Shown here one piece after another: positions 9,360 through 17,274 of a stretch of 64,000 bases of DNA. The DNA lies in NCBI RefSeq assembly GCF_023897065.1, contig NZ_JAMHIV010000014.1:62001-126000 (forward strand), written 5' to 3'. The notes beneath the pieces were generated by a model, which worked only from the letters and a program-made list of their open reading frames with translations, was not told the DNA's origin and did not search any database. A program made the translations under genes and the position numbers. This stretch comes from Crossiella sp. SN42 (GTDB lineage Bacteria; Actinomycetota; Actinomycetes; Mycobacteriales; Pseudonocardiaceae). The first letter of the stretch is position 1. Every line of letters begins with the position of its first letter.

Positions 9360-9434
9360 GGGGCAGTAGCTCAGCTGGTCAGAGCAGCAGACTCATAATC
9401 TGTCAGGTCGTGGGTTCGAGCCCCACCTGCCCCA
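9360..9434 (+). tRNA. tRNA-Met (anticodon CAT)
   Basis: A complete cloverleaf can be drawn. The acceptor stem GGGGCAG at 9360-9366 pairs with CTGCCCC at 9427-9433, with discriminator A at 9434. The D arm contains AGCTCAGCTGGT. The anticodon loop CTCATAA gives CAT, and the T arm contains GGTTCGAGCC. CCA is not encoded. It is most simply an elongator tRNA-Met. CAT could also mark an Ile2 tRNA after lysidine modification. Its 3' half is the integration site of the element that follows and is restored by the element's own DNA. Confidence 0.93.
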
Positions 9435-9447
9435 CAGGTTTGAGCAG
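9391..9447 (+). repeat. attL, 57-bp direct repeat (left copy)
   Basis: This is identical over 57 bases to 19535-19591. It starts in the tRNA anticodon loop and includes the T arm, the acceptor 3' strand and 13 bases downstream. Similarity continues imperfectly for about 17 bases more. It is the attachment site on the intact-tRNA side. Confidence 0.92.
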
Positions 9448-9492
9448 CCAAAACTCCGCAAACAAGATCGCATTGGGCGATCTTTGTCCATG

Positions 9493-9520
9493 TTGCTGTC
9501 CACGAACAAGCTCGTACGCT
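9493..9520 (+). promoter_or_regulatory. Candidate integrase promoter (leaderless)
   Basis: TTGCTG at 9493-9498 and TACGCT at 9515-9520 are spaced 16 bases. The -10 ends six bases before the chosen ATG at 9527, so transcription would begin at or near the start codon. No ribosome site precedes that ATG, which agrees with a leaderless message. Matches are only moderate. Confidence 0.35.
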
Positions 9521-9526
9521 GGGCTT

Positions 9527-10825
9527 ATGCCGACTTCGGAACCCAGCGAGCTACGGCCACGGGGCAACATCCGGGCGCGTGGCAACTCACTCCAGGTCCG
9601 CGTGTACTCAGGCGTCGACCCCGTGACGGGCAAGCCCGTCTACGCGACGGAGACGGTCAAGGGGACCGACACGGCGGCGCGCAGGAAGGCAGACAAGGCG
9701 CTGACCAAGTTGCTCGCTCAGGTGGAGTCCCAGCGTGCGCCGAGTTCCACCGTGACGTTCGGGTACACGCTCGACGAATGGCTGCCGAAGGCGGACATCG
9801 AAGACGACACCCGCGAGATGTACCGGGGTTACATCGAGCGTTCCATTCGGCCGGTTCTGGGTGATGTTCCGGTCAGCAAGCTGAACGCGCGGGCACTCGA
9901 ATCCCTGTACGCGGAGTTGCGCCGGTGCCGGGTCCGCTGTGACCGGAAGCTGTACATCGAGAAGCACACCAAGGATGGGCCGCACGACTGCAAGGCATCG
10001 AAGTGCAAGCCCCATGTCTGCCGACCGCTTGCCAAGTCGAGCGTCCGGCAAATCCACGCGATCATCAGTGGTGCGTTGAACGCGGCCGTTCGGTGGGACT
10101 GGATCTCAACCAGTCCGGCGAAGGTGGCGCAGAAACCGAAGCAGCAGCCGCCTCAGCCGCAGCCACCGTCAGTCACGGAGGCCGCGCGTCTGGTCGACGA
10201 GGCATTCCGCATGGATGGTGAGGACAACGATGACTGGGGAACGCTCGTCTGGCTCGTAATGACGACCGGTATCCGGCGCGGCGAAGTGTGCGCGCTTCGC
10301 TGGTCGCGGATCGACCTGGACGAAGGGATCATCGAGGTCCGCCGGAGCTACTCGCTACGCGCGGGTGTCGGCAAGGAGAAGGACACCAAGACGCACCAGA
10401 TGCGCCGGATCGCGCTCGACACCGAAACCACGGTGCTGCTCCGCGAGCACAAGGAACGGGCTCGCGCCAAGTTCGCGGTGCTCGGCATCGACTTGACCGA
10501 CGACATGTACGTGTTCACCGGTATCCGCGACCCCGACCCGTACAAGCCTTACTCCCCGCACGCCGTATCGAGCCGGTACAAGGAAATGGCGAAGCGGCTG
10601 AACATCGACACCCACCTGCACTCGCTACGGCACTACTCGGCAACCGAGTTGCTGACCGCCGGTATCGACCTGCGCACTGTCGCCGGACGCCTCGGCCACG
10701 GTGGCGGCGGCGCGACCACGCTCAAGGTCTACGCGGCTTGGGTGGCTGCCTCCGATCGCAAGGCGGCCGAGATCCTAGGCTCCCGTATGCCCAAGCGTGC
10801 GCCGAAACCTGACACGTCCGTGTGA
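9527..10825 (+). CDS. int: Tyrosine site-specific integrase of the element
   Basis: This is a 432-residue tyrosine recombinase. The C-terminal catalytic domain shows the first Arg in TGIRRGEVCALRW, the HxxRH box in HLHSLRHYSATEL, GHGG near the end and the nucleophile Tyr in TTLKVYAAW. The N-terminal part has a SAM-like core-binding domain (WLPKADIEDDTREMYRGYI). Between them is a Cys/His-rich insert of about 35 residues with CRVRCDRK and CKASKCKPHVC, which could bind zinc. It lies next to attL and should integrate the element into tRNA-Met and, with an excisionase, cut it out. The frame is open into the tRNA, but the ATG at 9527 fits the promoter and the protein start best. Confidence 0.93.
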   Translation: MPTSEPSELRPRGNIRARGNSLQVRVYSGVDPVTGKPVYATETVKGTDTAARRKADKALTKLLAQVESQRAPSSTVTFGYTLDEWLPKADIEDDTREMYRGYIERSIRPVLGDVPVSKLNARALESLYAELRRCRVRCDRKLYIEKHTKDGPHDCKASKCKPHVCRPLAKSSVRQIHAIISGALNAAVRWDWISTSPAKVAQKPKQQPPQPQPPSVTEAARLVDEAFRMDGEDNDDWGTLVWLVMTTGIRRGEVCALRWSRIDLDEGIIEVRRSYSLRAGVGKEKDTKTHQMRRIALDTETTVLLREHKERARAKFAVLGIDLTDDMYVFTGIRDPDPYKPYSPHAVSSRYKEMAKRLNIDTHLHSLRHYSATELLTAGIDLRTVAGRLGHGGGGATTLKVYAAWVAASDRKAAEILGSRMPKRAPKPDTSV

Positions 10826-10854
10826 CCCGCCGCGTTCCTCCGTAGGCTGCTCCC

Positions 10855-11442
10855 GTGACTGAGGAGCGCGGCGCGTGGAAGACCTTCGGTGAGCGGATCA
10901 TCTATGACAACCGGTGGGTGAAGCTCGGCCTCGTCGACGTCGAGGCACCCAACGGCGAGCGGTGGGACTACCACGTCGTTCACCTAGGCCGGATCGCGAT
11001 TGCCTTGATCGTCGACGACCAGGACCGGGCGTTGATGTTGTGGCGCTACCGGTTCGCCACCGACCAGTGGGGCTACGAACTGCTCGGTGGGCTCGTCGAC
11101 GACGGCGAGGAAGCCGCCGTTACGGCAGCCAGGGAGGCGGCCGAGGAGAGCGGCTGGCAGCCCATCGGCGAGCCCGAGCACCTGATCAGCTTCGAGCCGC
11201 TGCCGGGGCAGACCACGGCACCCATGGACGTGTACCTGTGGCGCAACGCCGAGTGCATCGGCGAGCCGACCGACACCGAAGAGGCCGGGCGCGTGGAGTG
11301 GGTGCCGCTGAGCCGAGTGCGGGAATTGGCTCAGCGTAAGGAACTTCTCGGCTCTGGAACCCTCGTCGCGTTGCTGTACTACCTGACCTCATACGACCCC
11401 TCGGAAGCCTCCCGGGAGGACGAGGCGACCGAGTCGCCGTAG
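10855..11442 (+). CDS. Nudix hydrolase
   Basis: The 195-residue protein contains a complete Nudix box: G, then E, then REAAEESGW within GGLVDDGEEAAVTAA followed by REAAEESGW, at about residues 80-102. The box binds metal and hydrolyses nucleoside diphosphate-linked compounds. The N-terminal pattern (ERIIYDNRWVKLGLVDVEAP) resembles ADP-sugar pyrophosphatase-like Nudix enzymes. It starts at a GTG 30 bp after the integrase. Nudix genes are a known cargo of actinomycete integrative elements, with unproved suggestions of a role in element-host signalling. Its 3' end overlaps the opposing regulator gene by 54 bp. Confidence 0.88.
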   Translation: MTEERGAWKTFGERIIYDNRWVKLGLVDVEAPNGERWDYHVVHLGRIAIALIVDDQDRALMLWRYRFATDQWGYELLGGLVDDGEEAAVTAAREAAEESGWQPIGEPEHLISFEPLPGQTTAPMDVYLWRNAECIGEPTDTEEAGRVEWVPLSRVRELAQRKELLGSGTLVALLYYLTSYDPSEASREDEATESP

Positions 11443-12525
11443 TTGCCGGTCGGACTTGATCTGTGAGCCGAGACGTCGCGCCTGCCGGGAGTGGTCGAGC
11501 GCGGCGTCACGGTCGCCTACCGCCGCGTAGGCGAAGGCGAGATCGACCAGCATCCCGGTACGGGCGCGGATGAACTCGACGGGCAGACGAGGCAGAGCCT
11601 CATGCAGGTGCGTGATGGCGTCCGGCTCGCCGAGACGGGCAAGGGCATGGCCACGCCACCGGTCCAGGTGTGCGCCAGCGAGGAACAGGAACGGCAACGC
11701 GGGGTCGACCGGATCGGATGGCAAGAGGGTCCGGGCGGCGTCGAACGCGCGGAGCGCCTCGGCTCGACGACCTGCGGCCGCGAGTCCTTCCCCGTGTGCG
11801 GCGGCCAGCCACGCGTTCAGCAGTGGCGGTACCGCGCGACCTGCGAGCGTGCGCGCCTCGGCCAACTGCTCGACGGCACGCCCCGTCTCGCCTAGATCGA
11901 TCAGAACGAACGCCTGTTCGGCCGTGGCGTGCGCCAACAGTGCGGGGGAGTCGGCTTCCCGCGCGGCGGCTCGCGCGCGCTCGTAGTGGTTCCATGCCTG
12001 CCCGACCGCATTGCGGTCGAGCGACTCCCAACCGGCCAATGTGGACGCTTCGGTCAGCACACCGGCCAGAGCCGCGCGAAGTCCCTGAGCGGCCCCGTGC
12101 CGCAGTGTGGTCTCAACCTCCTCGATGCTGCTTCGGAGCTGATCAAGCAGCGTGACCCCGCCGAACCGACGATCGCGGTGACGAACGTCATTGACCTGCC
12201 GCCGGAACACCTCGACCGTCTCAGCGTCGACCCTCCGAGCCACGATCAGCCGGTTCCGCAACTCCTCGGCCTCGTCGTCGATCAGCTCCGGCGGGAACCC
12301 GAGTTCCTCGTTCGTCCGGCCGTAGACGTCGCGGAACAGACGTTGATACGGCTCGCTCACCGCCTCGTGGCCGTTCTCCCAACGGGACAGCTTCGTTTTC
12401 AAGCTGGTCGCCGTCATGACGGCCAATCCGAGCGCTGACGCGCGGGAGAGAACCAACTTGATGACCGCTTCGGCGGAGTAGCCAAGTTGGTGCCGAACTG
12501 CGCGAAGCCTGGTTGTCACCATCAT
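11389..12525 (-). CDS. HTH regulator with TPR-like sensory domain (A)
   Basis: This 378-residue protein has an N-terminal XRE-type HTH (TSLKTKLSRWENGHEAVSEPY) and a long alpha-helical C-terminal region rich in Ala and Leu. That region contains LAGWESLDRNAVGQAW and LNAWLAAAHGEGLAA, which fit TPR-like repeats. The same C-terminal pattern recurs in the regulator at 18227-19390, so the element carries two paralogues near opposite ends. Peptide- or protein-sensing is common for TPR regulators. No ribosome site precedes the start and a palindrome lies about 45 bp upstream, so autoregulation is likely. Confidence 0.78.
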   Translation of the reverse strand: MMVTTRLRAVRHQLGYSAEAVIKLVLSRASALGLAVMTATSLKTKLSRWENGHEAVSEPYQRLFRDVYGRTNEELGFPPELIDDEAEELRNRLIVARRVDAETVEVFRRQVNDVRHRDRRFGGVTLLDQLRSSIEEVETTLRHGAAQGLRAALAGVLTEASTLAGWESLDRNAVGQAWNHYERARAAAREADSPALLAHATAEQAFVLIDLGETGRAVEQLAEARTLAGRAVPPLLNAWLAAAHGEGLAAAGRRAEALRAFDAARTLLPSDPVDPALPFLFLAGAHLDRWRGHALARLGEPDAITHLHEALPRLPVEFIRARTGMLVDLAFAYAAVGDRDAALDHSRQARRLGSQIKSDRQLRRLGRLVLPGGFRGVV

Positions 12526-12569
12526 TCGCCCCGGGTGGGATAACCGGGCTGACCTGGGAAGTTATTCGA

Positions 12570-12592
12570 GGTTAACGGGTTCCGGGTTAACC
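12570..12592. promoter_or_regulatory. Palindromic candidate operator GGTTAAC-N9-GTTAACC
   Basis: There is a perfect 7-bp inverted repeat with a 9-base spacer in the 177-bp gap upstream of the reverse-strand regulator. Further TAACCGG half-sites lie at 12541 and 12703. Position and symmetry suggest a dimeric regulator site; the partner protein is not known. Confidence 0.45.
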
Positions 12593-12702
12593 GGCGCCAA
12601 CTGTGGAAACGTGCCGAACTGCCGTTCTCTGTTGGCATGGAAGCAAACAGCGAAGTCCGGATGACCGGCGCGAAATGCCGGACACCACGGGTCGCCCCGC
12701 GA

Positions 12703-13068
12703 CTAACCGGGGCGGTCGTCGGCCTCACCCCGGGCGGTCAGGTTCGCGTTGATCTCGTCGAGTCGGTCGACGATCTCGCTGAGCCGATCCTCGATCGCCG
12801 ACAGGCGGTCCGAGACCTGCTGCTCAGCCGTGGGCGGCAGTTTCCCGCCGTGCAGGACCCGGCTGAGGTGCTGCGGGTCCCACTCCAGGGCTGCGGAGAG
12901 CGCTTCGAGCGTTCGGGCGCTCCGCCGACGTTGGACGGTGTTGTACTGCAACTCGCGGATGATCGCCTGCGAAACGTGCGCCCGCTCCGCCACCGCGCGC
13001 TGAAGTACCCCGAGCTGCTCAATGCGCTCGTCGATCGCCTTCGCGACCGCCGCCCAGTCCTCCGACAC
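12703..13068 (-). CDS. Small XRE-family regulator
   Basis: The 121-residue protein starts at a GTG with GGAGGA six bases upstream. The N-terminal half is a helix-turn-helix (LQRAVAERAHVSQAIIRELQ). The C-terminal third has heptad-like charged residues (SDRLSAIEDRLSEIVDRLDEI), which suggests a short coiled coil for dimerisation. It is divergent from the excisionase-like gene at 13237, so it is a good candidate for the switch that controls the element's transfer and excision operon. This role is inferred from position. Confidence 0.8.
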   Translation of the reverse strand: MSEDWAAVAKAIDERIEQLGVLQRAVAERAHVSQAIIRELQYNTVQRRRSARTLEALSAALEWDPQHLSRVLHGGKLPPTAEQQVSDRLSAIEDRLSEIVDRLDEINANLTARGEADDRPG

Positions 13069-13236
13069 CTATTCCTCCGGGGTCCGCCTTAGCGCCGAGA
13101 TTAGCCGGACCGCGGTTTCGGCGGGCGCAGTCGAGTGCACGTGCCCGCGAATGGGGCACCCCATGCCTACTCCGGAGCTGAAAGCGGCTCTGTAGAGCTG
13201 AAATAGTCTTTCGTGTCGAATTTAAGGAATTCCGCA

Positions 13237-13518
13237 ATGAGTACCGCTATGCCTGCTGCCGGGAAACCGGCCTTCTACACGGTGCGGGAGGCCGCGCGAA
13301 TCCTGCGCGTCGACCCCGCCACGCTTTACCGGGCGATCCGGGAAGACGCCTTCCCTGCCGTCCGCGTCCGAACCCGCTACGTCGTGCCCGCCGTCGCGCT
13401 GGACAAGCTGGTCAACGAGGCCACCGAGTCCGGCGGCTGTGTCGACGTCGCCGGGATGGCCGCCGAACGCCGCACCGCCCGTGAGGTGGCTCGGCTGACC
13501 GGGGGTGCGTCGTGGTGA
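13237..13518 (+). CDS. Excisionase-like MerR-type HTH protein
   Basis: The chosen start is the ATG at 13237, with AAGGA eight bases upstream, giving 93 residues. FYTVREAARILRVDPATLYR followed by AIREDAFPAVRV is a winged-helix DNA-binding domain of the Xis/MerR type (HTH_17-like), close in size to element excisionases. It is first in a forward operon of small genes ending with the FtsK gene. It probably binds near the attachment sites to direct excision. It could instead be a plain regulator. Confidence 0.8.
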   Translation: MSTAMPAAGKPAFYTVREAARILRVDPATLYRAIREDAFPAVRVRTRYVVPAVALDKLVNEATESGGCVDVAGMAAERRTAREVARLTGGASW

Positions 13519-13868
13519 ACGAGCACTTCGAGGAGATGGCGGCCGAGTTGGACCGGTACGCCACCGTGCCGGACGACGTGTTGTTGGACGTCGTGACCCG
13601 TGATGGAGCCTGCATGTGGCTCTACACCAACGAAAAGGAGCCTGACTGGGCCGGGAACGACCTGACTGACCGGGAGTTGGCCGCGCGGATCTGCGCGGGA
13701 TGCCCGGTCCGCCGTGAGTGCTTGGAACTGGAGTTGCGGACCGCTGGTCCGGCAACGGCCGGGGTGTGGGGGGCGCTGTCGGATGAGGACCGCCGCGCGC
13801 TGCATCCGGTGTGGGCTGCTCGCCGTCGTGACGCTCAGTCCGATGTGGACGGAGGGCGGTCGGCATGA
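13512..13868 (+). CDS. WhiB-like (Wbl) iron-sulfur regulator
   Basis: This is a 118-residue protein with the four-Cys Wbl pattern. The first Cys is in DGACMW near residue 36, then ICAGCPVRREC supplies CxxCx5C near residues 69-77. It is followed by GVWGALSDEDRR, the glycine/tryptophan turn that contacts sigma factor in this family. Wbl proteins hold a 4Fe-4S cluster and act with the primary sigma factor. The gene overlaps the excisionase-like gene by seven bases. Wbl genes are known on actinobacterial phages and plasmids, so control of element or host transcription is likely. Confidence 0.85.
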   Translation: MVNEHFEEMAAELDRYATVPDDVLLDVVTRDGACMWLYTNEKEPDWAGNDLTDRELAARICAGCPVRRECLELELRTAGPATAGVWGALSDEDRRALHPVWAARRRDAQSDVDGGRSA

Positions 13869-14194
13869 CGATCGAGCTGACTCCGACACAGATCCTTATC
13901 GGTGTGGGTGTGGTGCTGGTGCTGTTCCTGGTGTGGCGGGCCAGTGCCCGCCGGAGGAGGGCTGCGGCCGACGCTGCTCGGGTGAGTGCTCGGCTGCTGT
14001 CGCTGACCGGCCGCGTGCTGGTGCAGGCCGGATTCATCGTCGGGGTGCAGTGGGTGGTGATCACGCAGCAGGTCAGTACGACGTTCCTGTTGGTGGTGCT
14101 GAGCGTGCCCGCGTTGTTCGCCGCCCACACCCTGACCAAGGCGCTGACTGTGACCACGGTGGACAGCCCGCGGAACAAGGGTGAGCGGCGATGA
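13865..14194 (+). CDS. Small element membrane protein
   Basis: The 109-residue protein overlaps the WhiB-like gene by four bases. An N-terminal transmembrane helix (ILIGVGVVLVLFLVW) is followed by a basic stretch (RASARRRRAAAD), then two more hydrophobic segments at about 50-70 and 75-95. No family is recognised with certainty. Similar small membrane genes accompany FtsK-type transfer genes in actinomycete elements, where Spd proteins help plasmid spread between hyphal compartments. Confidence 0.7.
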   Translation: MTIELTPTQILIGVGVVLVLFLVWRASARRRRAAADAARVSARLLSLTGRVLVQAGFIVGVQWVVITQQVSTTFLLVVLSVPALFAAHTLTKALTVTTVDSPRNKGERR

Positions 14195-14622
14195 CCAGCG
14201 CCGATGCCCCGGTGCGGGGAAGGGTGGCCGCCTCCGGGTGGCCACCCGCCACCCCTGCGGATCAGCTGTCCCGCGCGGAGCTGCTCGCGCGGGAGGCGGC
14301 CGAGGCCGCAGAAGTGCGGGCCTACCAGACCCACCCGGACATGGTGGCTCTGCGGGTGGAACGGGTCCGGGCCGAGGTCGACCGGCTGTGCTGGGCCGGG
14401 ATCGTGCTCGGGCTGGCCTTCACCATGACCAACGTGCAGCACTTCGCCGCCGGTGGCGCGGCGGCGTGGTCACTGCCCTGGTTGGCGGCGTGGCTGCTGG
14501 ACCCCACGGTGTCGCTGGTGCTGCTGGCGATCCTGCGCGCGGAGCAGGTGACCGCCCGGTACCGGGTGCCCACGGGGCCGTGGACGCGGCGGGCGAAGTG
14601 GTTCACCTTGGCGGCTACCTAG
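14191..14622 (+). CDS. SpdB-like membrane protein, N-terminal part
   Basis: The 143-residue frame starts with a four-base overlap. It has a soluble N-terminus, a helical segment (RVERVRAEVDRLCWAG) and two hydrophobic segments at about 68-85 and 95-120. It ends at a TAG (14620-14622) inside what looks like continuing sequence, TLAAT then VMNTW. The next frame carries on in the same phase without a gap. Proteins of this DUF2637/SpdB-like type are usually about 280-300 residues, so this looks like the front half of one gene interrupted by an amber codon. Confidence 0.65.
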   Translation: MTSADAPVRGRVAASGWPPATPADQLSRAELLAREAAEAAEVRAYQTHPDMVALRVERVRAEVDRLCWAGIVLGLAFTMTNVQHFAAGGAAAWSLPWLAAWLLDPTVSLVLLAILRAEQVTARYRVPTGPWTRRAKWFTLAAT

Positions 14623-15057
14623 GTGATGAACACCTGGGCCTCCTACGCGGCAGGGTCGCTGTCCGGGGTCGTGCTGCATTCGGTGCCGCCGTTGGTGGTG
14701 TTCGTGGCGGCGGAGGCGGTCACCGATCTGCGGGACAAGCTGACCGAGGCCGTGACCGCCGCGTTCACCGAGGCTCGCCGCCGGGGTGCTCCGCCGGAGT
14801 CGGTGAACGCCGAACCGGGCGTTCATGAACCCGTGCAAACGGCCCGCCGGGGCAAGCCCGGCAACGGCCGGAAGTCCTTCGCCGAGTACCTCACTGAGGC
14901 GCGTGCGGCGTGGACTCCGGCGGTGGTGGTGACTCCCGCGTGGGTCAGGGAGGTCACCAGTTGTTCACGTGGCCTGTCTTCCCGGCTGGCCGCCACACTC
15001 GTCGCCGAGGTCGGCGAGCGGCACGCCCCGGTGGATGGGGGAGGTGAGCGGCTGTGA
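14623..15057 (+). CDS. SpdB-like membrane protein, C-terminal part
   Basis: This frame starts immediately after the TAG at 14620-14622, in the same phase, with GTG then ATG (14626). Its first 35 residues hold a transmembrane helix (GVVLHSVPPLVVFVAAEAV). The rest is a soluble, charged tail ending one codon past the FtsK start. It may be re-initiated from the abutting stop-start, read through, or be a dead half after a nonsense change. One spontaneous base change, for example from TAC, would explain the break. Confidence 0.55.
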   Translation: MMNTWASYAAGSLSGVVLHSVPPLVVFVAAEAVTDLRDKLTEAVTAAFTEARRRGAPPESVNAEPGVHEPVQTARRGKPGNGRKSFAEYLTEARAAWTPAVVVTPAWVREVTSCSRGLSSRLAATLVAEVGERHAPVDGGGERL

Positions 15058-17273
15058 ACGGTCACGACGAGGTGCCCGTGAACGGTGCCGTCCCGCAGGC
15101 GATGAACGGTTCGGTGGCGGTGCGCGTGGCCGGTCAGGATGTGGCGACGGTCCCGCCGGTGCTCGACGGTGAGTTGGTCGACGAGACGACGGCGGGGCGG
15201 GTGCCGTGGCGGCGCCGGTTGGCCATGTGGTGGCGGCAGTCGCCCCGGGTGCCGATGGCGTTCAAGAGCCGCAGCCATGCCAAGCAGGCGGCGAAGGATC
15301 TCGCCGTCGCGTTGCTGCGGTCGCCGTTTCGGTGCCTGCGGGCCGTGGCACGGGGGCTCGTGGTGGCGGTGCGGTGGTGGCGCGCGTGGGTGAAGGTCGC
15401 GGACTACCGGGAGGCGGCCGAGCAGTCGGAGAAGCTGGCCGACAAGTTCGGCGACATCCGGGCGCTGACGTTGTTCCGGTGGAAGGTCACCGGAGTCGTG
15501 ACCGGTGTCGTCGCGGCCGTGGTCGCGGTGGTCCACCTGCTCTACGGCAACGATCCGCTGTGGATCGCCGCCGGGGTCGGTTCCGTGGCCGCCGCGATCC
15601 TGGGCCGCCGTAAGGATGGCAGTCCTGGGCGCAAGCCGGTGCTGGCCGGTCCGCGCACGCTGACCTGGACGATGGACCCGCAGGTGCTTGTCGACGCCTT
15701 CCGGGACGCCAAGCTGATCGGCAAGGACGAGACACTGCGGCTGGTCGAGCGCGCCCGCCGGATCGGGGAGGGCTGGGCCGTCACGGTCGACCTGCCCGCG
15801 ACCCGCAAGGCCGCCGATGTGGTCAAGAACCGGGAGGCGCTCGCCTCCGCGCTCGCCGTCGATGAGGTGCAACTCAATGTCGAGCGGGTGCGCGGCAACG
15901 GCGGCCACGCCGGACGGGTGGCCTTGTGGGTGGCCGACACCGACCCCTACGTCACGCCCCCGGTCCGGACACCGCTGCTGGCGGTGCAGCGCTGGGACGC
16001 GTGGCGGCCGGTGCCCTTCGGCCGCGACGCACGCGGGCGGCGGATCGACCTGCCGTTGGTGTGGACCTCGCTGCTGATCGGCGCGATTCCCAGACAAGGC
16101 AAGACCATGGCCGCCCGGCTGGCCGCCGCCGGCCTGATTCTGGACCCCTACTGCCGGCTGTACCTGGCCGACTTCAAGGGAGGCAAGGACTGGGAGGCCG
16201 CCCGAGCGGTGGCGCACCGGTTCATGGCCGGTGACGAGAGCGCGCACGTCCTGGCCCTCGTCGACTGGCTCGTCGAGCTGGTCGCCGAAGTCCAGGGCCG
16301 CTATGCGCGGATGCGGGACCTCGACGACCTGACGTGTCCGGAGTCCAAGGTCACCCCGGATATGTCACGCGACTCCGAGTTGGACATGCCGGTGACCGCG
16401 ATCGTCATCGACGAGGTTCAGGTACCGCTAGAGGACCGCACACCTGTTGTGGTGCAAGGGAAACGGCTCACCGCGGGCGAGTACATCGGCGAGCTTCTCA
16501 CCTGGTTGGCGAAGAAGGGACCGGCCGCTGGGATCGTGCTCGTGCTCGCGACTCAGCGGCCGGACAGCAAGACCATCCCGTCCGGTCTGCGTGCGGTGCT
16601 CGGCTCCCGGTTCGCCCTGCGGGTCATGGACTGGCGGGACAGCAACATCGTGTTGGGGGAGCAGATGAACACCCGGGGCTATGACAGCAGTCGCCTGCTT
16701 CCCTCCCACAAGGGTGTGGGCATCCTGCGCCCGGACGGCGAAACCCACGCCGGGGCCGACGTGCTCGCGCTGACCGTGCGGACGTTCTACATGCCCAACG
16801 AGGATTGGAAGGAGATCAACCAGAAGGGCCGCGCCCTGCGGGAGGCCGAGCGGACGCTAACCGGTCACGCGGCCGGACAGGACACCGCCCCAGTGCTCGA
16901 CCACGCCGCCGTCGCCAAAGCGATTGGCACGGGGACGAGGCAGGCGGCCGAGGCTGCGCCCGTGGTCGAGTTGCCGGAGCCGCTGGCGTCCGTTGTGGAC
17001 TACCTCGGAGACGATCTCGACGAGGGTGGCCGGGGGTTCGTGCCAACTGCCGAACTGGTCGAGGCACTCGATGTCGACCCGACGATGTTCGGACGGCAGA
17101 TGGGAGAGCTGAACTGCCGCCCGGACCGCAAGCGGGTGCCAGCCGAGGATGGCACCGTGCGGCAGGTGCGCGGCTACCTCACCGCCGATCTCCGGGCCGC
17201 CGTCGACGCCTGCCGGGCGGCCGAGGGTGAAGGGGGGATCGTCGACGCTGACGTGATCGAGGATGAGGACTGA
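15054..17273 (+). CDS. FtsK/SpoIIIE-type DNA translocase (Tra)
   Basis: The 739-residue protein starts at a GTG overlapping the previous frame. Two transmembrane helices at about 145-190 (VVTGVVAAVVAVVHLLYG and WIAAGVGSVAAAIL) precede the ATPase. Walker A is GAIPRQGKT at about 343-351, and Walker B is TAIVIDEVQ near 450. A C-terminal region (FVPTAELVEALDVDPTMFG) resembles the winged-helix end that reads DNA repeats in TraB-like proteins. Such a protein moves double-stranded element DNA between cells without nicking. The CCGTCAC array directly downstream is a natural candidate for its recognition sequence. Confidence 0.92.
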   Translation: MNGHDEVPVNGAVPQAMNGSVAVRVAGQDVATVPPVLDGELVDETTAGRVPWRRRLAMWWRQSPRVPMAFKSRSHAKQAAKDLAVALLRSPFRCLRAVARGLVVAVRWWRAWVKVADYREAAEQSEKLADKFGDIRALTLFRWKVTGVVTGVVAAVVAVVHLLYGNDPLWIAAGVGSVAAAILGRRKDGSPGRKPVLAGPRTLTWTMDPQVLVDAFRDAKLIGKDETLRLVERARRIGEGWAVTVDLPATRKAADVVKNREALASALAVDEVQLNVERVRGNGGHAGRVALWVADTDPYVTPPVRTPLLAVQRWDAWRPVPFGRDARGRRIDLPLVWTSLLIGAIPRQGKTMAARLAAAGLILDPYCRLYLADFKGGKDWEAARAVAHRFMAGDESAHVLALVDWLVELVAEVQGRYARMRDLDDLTCPESKVTPDMSRDSELDMPVTAIVIDEVQVPLEDRTPVVVQGKRLTAGEYIGELLTWLAKKGPAAGIVLVLATQRPDSKTIPSGLRAVLGSRFALRVMDWRDSNIVLGEQMNTRGYDSSRLLPSHKGVGILRPDGETHAGADVLALTVRTFYMPNEDWKEINQKGRALREAERTLTGHAAGQDTAPVLDHAAVAKAIGTGTRQAAEAAPVVELPEPLASVVDYLGDDLDEGGRGFVPTAELVEALDVDPTMFGRQMGELNCRPDRKRVPAEDGTVRQVRGYLTADLRAAVDACRAAEGEGGIVDADVIEDED

Positions 17274-17274
17274 C

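Noticed and set aside
9410-9526. Upstream extension of the integrase frame into the tRNA
   Set aside because: It would translate tRNA and att sequence. The ATG at 9527 fits the promoter and domain start.
13222-14442. Reverse frame of 406 codons across the excisionase and WhiB-like genes
   Set aside because: The opposing forward genes have clear motifs and coupled starts; this frame has none.
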